A DNA stretch of 36,192 nt from Sperchopsis tessellata. Taxonomy: Eukaryota > Arthropoda > Insecta > Coleoptera > Hydrophilidae. Both the position numbers and the translations under genes were made by a program. The stretch spans positions 1 to 36,192 of the forward strand of contig JAWQRN010000145.1 of NCBI GenBank assembly GCA_033557685.1, written 5' to 3'. A model generated the notes under the pieces. That model saw only the letters and a program-made list of their open reading frames with translations. It made no database searches and was not told the origin of the DNA. Every line of letters starts with the position of its first letter. Position 1 is the first letter of the stretch. Shown here piece by piece: positions 31,500-36,192 of this stretch.

Positions 31500-32160
31500 A
31501 ATGGGGTAAGAAAACATTCAATTCTCAACAAAAAGACAGTACACATCAAACTCACAACCAAGACAGTCGTTCTTAAATTCTAACTGAGACAGTTCATCTT
31601 GTATTTTTGAAGAGAACTGTTCTCATATTTTAAACTCTGTGTCGACGTACATTTGGCCGCACATTAATTATTATAACTAGCAACAGTGCATTCCTTTTAT
31701 AAGTGTGTACAATAAGACAGTGTGTGAAATATTAAAATCCTTTTTTCCACCCGAATTCCTAATCCGTCCTTAATATAATGCACGAGCCAGTAGTTGGAGC
31801 CCATACACTCACACGCCTGCAGTTGGAGTCCAAACGCACACACGTCTACAGATATTGGAATTGAGGTAAGTGAAAACATTTTTTACTAGCGTTTGCATGC
31901 AAGAAATTCACTTCTATTTTCACAAGACAGAATCCGCGCTATTATACATACAGTTCACTTAGGTCCTTCGAAGAAAACTCTTTCATACCCAACATTTTGC
32001 TCTTTCACGCGTATAATTACCAACAATTTAATCTTCCAACCCTTAAACCAACATTTTGGTGCTTCGAGCTTTATAGAACCAACATTCTAGTTCTTCGAGC
32101 AGTACAAGCGCCAACATTTGCTGTTTTGCTATTTCAACAGTAGGTGGCACCATCGTCAAG
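31500..32160 (+). mobile_element. Possible LTR-retrotransposon (BEL/Pao-like) 5' leader remnant
   Basis: A stretch with higher GC and few stops of interest precedes tandem units. It includes a direct repeat of the type AGTTGGAGYCCAWAC near 31792 and 31820. Downstream, GGTCCTTCGAAGA (31961) and GGTGCTTCGAGC (32058) resemble the repeated 'TTTGGTCCTTCGA' motif I associate with leaders of BEL/Pao elements. No gag, protease, reverse transcriptase or second LTR was found. The assignment is tentative. Confidence 0.3.
31989..32140 (+). repeat. Short tandem array, units of 28-32 bp
   Basis: CCAACATT or a close variant starts at 31989, 32020, 32048, 32079 and 32111, so five diverged units repeat with a period of 28-32 bp. 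Several units share a TTCGAGC core. Open frames across it are incidental. Confidence 0.65.
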
Positions 32161-33324
32161 GGGAAGCAATAGTTTGTGCTCGTGAAACGTTTATTTTAAA
32201 AAAAGTATCGCCTCTAAGCTATTACCTGAGAGGTAGCATGCTAACAGTATACCGCAACACTTCTACCGAAAACTTTAAACGTTTTTCTTTTTTTGCCCCG
32301 TGTAATGTAGCTCAAAAACTAAGCGACCATCAACTTGAAATTTTGCACAAATATTCTTTAACTCATTGGCCTTTGCATGAACCTAAAGTTACAGTAAAAT
32401 ATAAATAACAAATATTGCTTTTTGCAATTTATTTTTAACAAAAAAGTGATTTTTTTTAAAATGGTCCTGAATTTTTTTCGATATTTTTTCCTAAATTAAA
32501 GTTCATGCAAAGCGCATAAATGTATTTTACACACTATGGCAGGTCAGTTCTATTCAAATTGTTGTTGCCACATGGAGAAATTAAAAAAGTTAGGTGGATC
32601 CCCAAGTGATTGGAAGATGAAAACCATGACCTTGATTAATGTTGTTTGGGCTTCTTTCTTCTAGGGACATTCGAAGGGTTTCGAGCAAAGATATATTTAC
32701 TAACCATATAAATAACATGCAGAGATTATTGACAACAGCATATTTGTTTGGGATTTGACGTTTAGTTAACAAATGATTCGGTCTGGTGATGAAAAAAACA
32801 GATCTTTTAACTAGATAGGTGTAAGCCAGTTCAGTGAGATTCTGTCCTAGCTTGATATTTATAGTGGGACTGATGCAAAATTAAAGAAACAAAAATTTCA
32901 GTTCAATTGTTGTTTTCCATTAAAAAAAGATCAAATGACAATTAAATTTCCTGTTCCTGCAGGGCTCTTGAATAAGATACATCCCTGGATTAGTTTCTAT
33001 TAATATACGAGTTGTTGCAGTTACTGCTTGCTCCTGTAGAATTCAAAACATTCAGAGATATAAATTTTCCTTTTTGTCGAAGACTGAATTCTATAATCAA
33101 GGGATGGCCAAAAAAGGCGTGTTGTTTGGTCATCATCAAGCATCATTTATTTTCAGAAGTTTCTACTTTCACTGGCGAAAGGAAAGAAAAAAAACGTTAT
33201 TCGAATGCCAGCTGACTGGTAGCAGTAGGTATCTAACCACGATTGGAGATAGAAGAGAGCTACGCATGTACATTTTAATGAGACTTTGTACGCACTTGCG
33301 TTAGAAAATGTTGTGCATGAGTGT
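32161..33324. other. Intergenic, unrecognised
   Basis: 32160-32560 has the texture of a degraded DNA transposon end (AGCTCAAAAACTAAGCGACC, then long A/T runs). The earlier stretch 31081-31150 (GGGGGAGACTGGTATAAATT) could be its other end, but I could not match the two. The remaining sequence to 33324 shows open frames on both strands without motifs. Confidence 0.25.
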
Positions 33325-33445
33325 ATATATATATATATACAGATAAATCTCGAAAATCATCTGCTGCATATATATATATATAGATGTATATAAGATAAGA
33401 TTTATTATAATTATATATATACAGTTTTGTTAAAACACATTATAT
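33325..33445. repeat. TA-rich microsatellite cluster
   Basis: Three short (TA)n runs occur near 33325, 33369 and 33412, each a variant of TATATATATATATA, in an otherwise AT-rich stretch. Confidence 0.8.
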
Positions 33446-33479
33446 ATAGGTGGAGGACACTAGACCTCATTTTTGAAGA

Positions 33480-35060
33480 ATTCTTGGACCGAATATAGGG
33501 GATGCTCCATTAGTCTTCGCTTTGTCTTCTCCTTGAAGGGCTTAAGAGAAAGGCTCCTCCATTCTTTGGGCAATCTGATAAACAAATGAAGACCAACATG
33601 GTGCGGAGCCCTGGTGTTCTCTATTCCTTGAGATAGTTAAATCATTGGCAGATCATAGTCCATATCTATGTTCTTCCCCTAATGGGAAAATTTTTGGTAT
33701 AGTCTCCTAGTGTCCATCAGCTTTCGTAAGATATATACGGCAGGTAGAGTTAATATAGTGAACAAAGATCTGCAGTGACTACAGTCTAGCACTCCAACAC
33801 CGTGTTCGCATATGCTGATCCACTCAACGCATCACCGAGTGGAAAAACGCATGGTTTGCCGTCAGGGAAACATACTCCCTCGTCAGTGCAGGTATCCTGC
33901 TTGCAGAATAGGTAGCACTTGCTAGATTTGAGTAATCCCTCAACATGGGGCCCCCATGTTAGTGGACTGTCCAGATGTACACCAAGAAAATTTCCATATT
34001 CCAACATCCAGTTTGTCTTGACGAGGAAAAAGTTAGCATCTTCATTTTTTCCTCGTTGAGATTTAGTTTGTTTACAAGAAACCATGTGCCAGCACTCATG
34101 GTCATATTATCTCTCAGTATCCGTAGCTCCGTCCTATCCCCATTCCTGACTGACAAGGTAGTATCATCAGCAAAGAGCACCGAATGACATGGTACATTAG
34201 TAGGTAGGTCATTCATGTAAAATATGAAGAGAAAATACCCCAACACGGATCCCTGGGCAATTTCCCTGTACATTAAAGTGGAGTAGCTTGTCACTCCAAA
34301 AACATTTATCAGCTGATGTCTATTTGAGAGGTACGATTTAATAAATATCAGTGCAGTACCCTAATTCCATAATGTTCTCTCTTGTCCGGAAGACATTAGT
34401 GGTCTACACAATCAAACCCCTTTGTCAAATTACAAAATCTTGTTGTGCATTCCATCCCTTTAGATACGTATGCAACTAACAGCATCAATGCATCCCTCGT
34501 GCTTTTTCTGTGCTTCTCATCAACTACTGCAACACGATAGTTTCCAATACTTTAGAAAATGCTGGCAGTATTGATATTGGGTGATAATTATTTATGGGGA
34601 TATAATTGGGATCACTTTTTCCTGTTTCATCCCATCTGGAAAAACTATATATATATATATAAAAGCAAAAAACAAAAGCCAAAACACGGTTATCTCCCAG
34701 AAAACCTGAAGATAACATATATTTTAATAACTTTTTCATAAACATAGCAAATAAACTTTTTAAGAAATCTTCCCTTAATGATGGTGACTCTGTATTAGAT
34801 ATAAAAGCTTTTTTTTGTAACCACAAATCGCTGCGGAGGTAGAGGACTTAACAACTTCTATGCAGCCCAATAGCAATAAAGACTTCCGTGATATCAGCAT
34901 GAACATTTTTTACTACATTCAGTAGTTTAGCATGAATAGGGTAAATTTACTTGCACGTGGTTTAAATATCTTACAAACCATAGGGTCCAGTGTTTTAAGT
35001 TCCTCCTATAGGTCTGGCGCATTTCCCTCGATAAAAAAATTACCGGCGGCATCTCCAACA
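33480..35060 (-). mobile_element. Jockey-like LINE fragment, inactive
   Basis: Minus-strand translation gives a linker (KSLFAMFMKKLLKYMLSSG), KSDPNYIPINNYHPISILPA with FSKVLETIVLQ (about 34600-34530), then REIAQGSVLGYFLFIFYMND, HSVLFADDTTLSV (catalytic FADD, about 34175), FLVNKLNLNEEKMKMLTFSS and FLGVHLDSPLTWGPHVEGLL (about 33980-33920). A decayed C-terminal part runs to about 33480. A TA microsatellite (34648-34661) interrupts the linker. It lies downstream of the SOCS gene and in the same orientation. Confidence 0.85.
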
Positions 35061-35293
35061 CTAAATTGACGCAGTTTGACCCTTAAAATTTTGACCAATT
35101 AATGCATTTTTACAACCAATATAATAATAGGTCATTGCAGTTTCTATTAAATAAATAAATAAGTCAAGTAAACCATACTTGGCCGATAAATGGCACGAAA
35201 GTAATTTAAATTGAACTTTAAAGAGACAATAGTAAAAATAATTATCAAAATGAATATCTTTCAAATTGCTTATATTGCGTCTCTGGTCCTACA

Positions 35294-35299
35294 TTTATT
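35294..35299 (-). terminator. Candidate SOCS polyadenylation signal
   Basis: This is the first AATAAA (TTTATT on the plus strand) found downstream of the SOCS stop, about 320 nt away. The stretch 35300-35619 is therefore the probable 3' UTR and holds nothing else recognisable. Confidence 0.4.
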
Positions 35300-35619
35300 T
35301 AAAACCTACTTCAATAAATTAGTTAAAATCCTTAACATGATAATACTTTTTTCGATTTCCTAATCTAAATTCAAAAAACATGTCCATGATATGTAGCTAT
35401 CACAGAAACTCATATATATTCAAACAAGAAATGTTTAAAACTGTGCTTCTGAAAATTAATATTAAAATCAAAAATAAATATGTACACCTCGAATATATAA
35501 ATTTAACGCTAATTAATATACACTATACAAAACCTCCTATGAAAAAAATTAAAGAATTAAAAACAATTGAAAAAATTGCACTGCACTAGAAAATGCAACA
35601 GCATTCCGAATAATCAACA

Positions 35620-36104
35620 TTAGCTAATGGGTGGTATAGGCCTTAAATCGAACCACGGCAAATCATCGTCGAACCTCTCCACTCTAACCTTCTGTCGGTA
35701 ATGGTATTCCTTGAGATAGCTTTTTAGTGATTTGGGCAGTTGTAACTGGTTGACGTTATCGTATGTCAACTTGCTGACGATTGTGGCCCGGCACAAGTGT
35801 TGTAATGAAAATGCAAAGTTTCTGTGCAAAGGCCATGTTAACATAGGCTCGAAGAACATGCAACTACTGGGGTCTTTGTAGTGTTCTATAAGGCCACAAA
35901 CTGTATCAGATGTGTAGACACCAGGGTCGTGAGAATCAAAGCTGAACTTGTGGTTCCACTGCTCGATTCTAGCGTGCAATGAACGTCCATATTTACGAAA
36001 TGATACGCTAAATAAGAATTCTTCCTGAGCGGAGTCTCTAAGTAAAAATGTACCTTCTGGTTTACCCTCGAGTAGTCTTTCTGCTTCATACCTGTCCATT
36101 TTTC
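35620..36104 (-). CDS. SOCS5: Suppressor of cytokine signalling 5-like protein (Socs36E type), last exon
   Basis: SOCS proteins use an SH2 domain to bind phosphotyrosine on receptors or JAK, and a SOCS box to recruit elongin B/C and cullin-5 for ubiquitination. This terminal exon (AG acceptor at 36105-36106; two bases of a split Gly codon, then 160 residues and TAA at 35622-35620) starts inside the SH2 domain at KMDRYEAERLLEGKPEGTFL. It contains the phosphotyrosine-binding arginine in FLLRDS, then LHARIEQWNHKFSFD. The SOCS box spans about FSLQHLCRATIVSKLTYDNV to LKSYLKEYHY. A 25-residue tail (RQKVRVERFDD...PPIS) follows. The closest relatives by motif are SOCS4/SOCS5 and Drosophila Socs36E. 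The N-terminal region lies beyond the right edge of the window. Confidence 0.95.
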
Positions 36105-36192
36105 CTACAAAAAAAGAAACCAACAATTAATACAAAAAAATATAAAACTCTAGTATCTGTGTAATTTTAATATTTGAAAAATCAAATATCAA

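Overview
The window is nuclear DNA from an animal, most likely an insect and possibly a beetle. It is AT-rich. Its genes are split by GT/AG introns, and the introns and intergenic gaps are packed with decayed non-LTR retrotransposons. The host proteins are clear animal orthologues. The order assignment is only an impression from the repeat content and was not tested.

Four host genes can be read. (1) Minus strand, 256-13751: eleven 5' exons of the catalytic alpha subunit of ER glucosidase II (GANAB, GH31), from signal peptide through both catalytic aspartates; the 3' end lies left of the window. (2) Minus strand, 15514-26063: a complete six-exon cytoplasmic aspartyl-tRNA synthetase (DARS1), 531 residues; the exon lengths sum exactly to 532 codons. 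(3) Plus strand, 26635-29201: a two-exon SmD2-like spliceosomal protein of 105 residues, head-to-head with DARS1 across 571 bp and more diverged than SmD2 usually is. (4) Minus strand, 35620-36104: the last exon of a SOCS5/Socs36E-type protein, carrying most of the SH2 domain and the SOCS box.

The rest is mainly mobile DNA. GANAB introns hold a LINE that landed inside a fold-back element, a second copy of that element, an inverted duplication of composite LINE sequence at 5788-8247, and an element with very long inverted repeats at 8321-10123. The 7.9-kb first intron of DARS1 holds a broken LINE with endonuclease and reverse transcriptase segments. An 87-bp insert flanked by a 12-bp target duplication interrupts this LINE, and two RTE-like fragments lie further along the intron. 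The SmD2 intron carries another RTE-like LINE in antisense. The gap between SmD2 and SOCS has an LTR-retrotransposon-like leader with short tandem repeats and another jockey-like LINE.

The host genes are unrelated housekeeping and signalling genes: ER glycoprotein quality control, translation, splicing and cytokine-signal attenuation. I see no operon-like logic beyond the shared DARS1/SmD2 promoter interval. I found no convincing novel multi-gene system. The most interesting items are the divergent SmD2 copy, the nested and inverted transposon structures, and a small dispersed repeat family whose insertion boundary can be read exactly.
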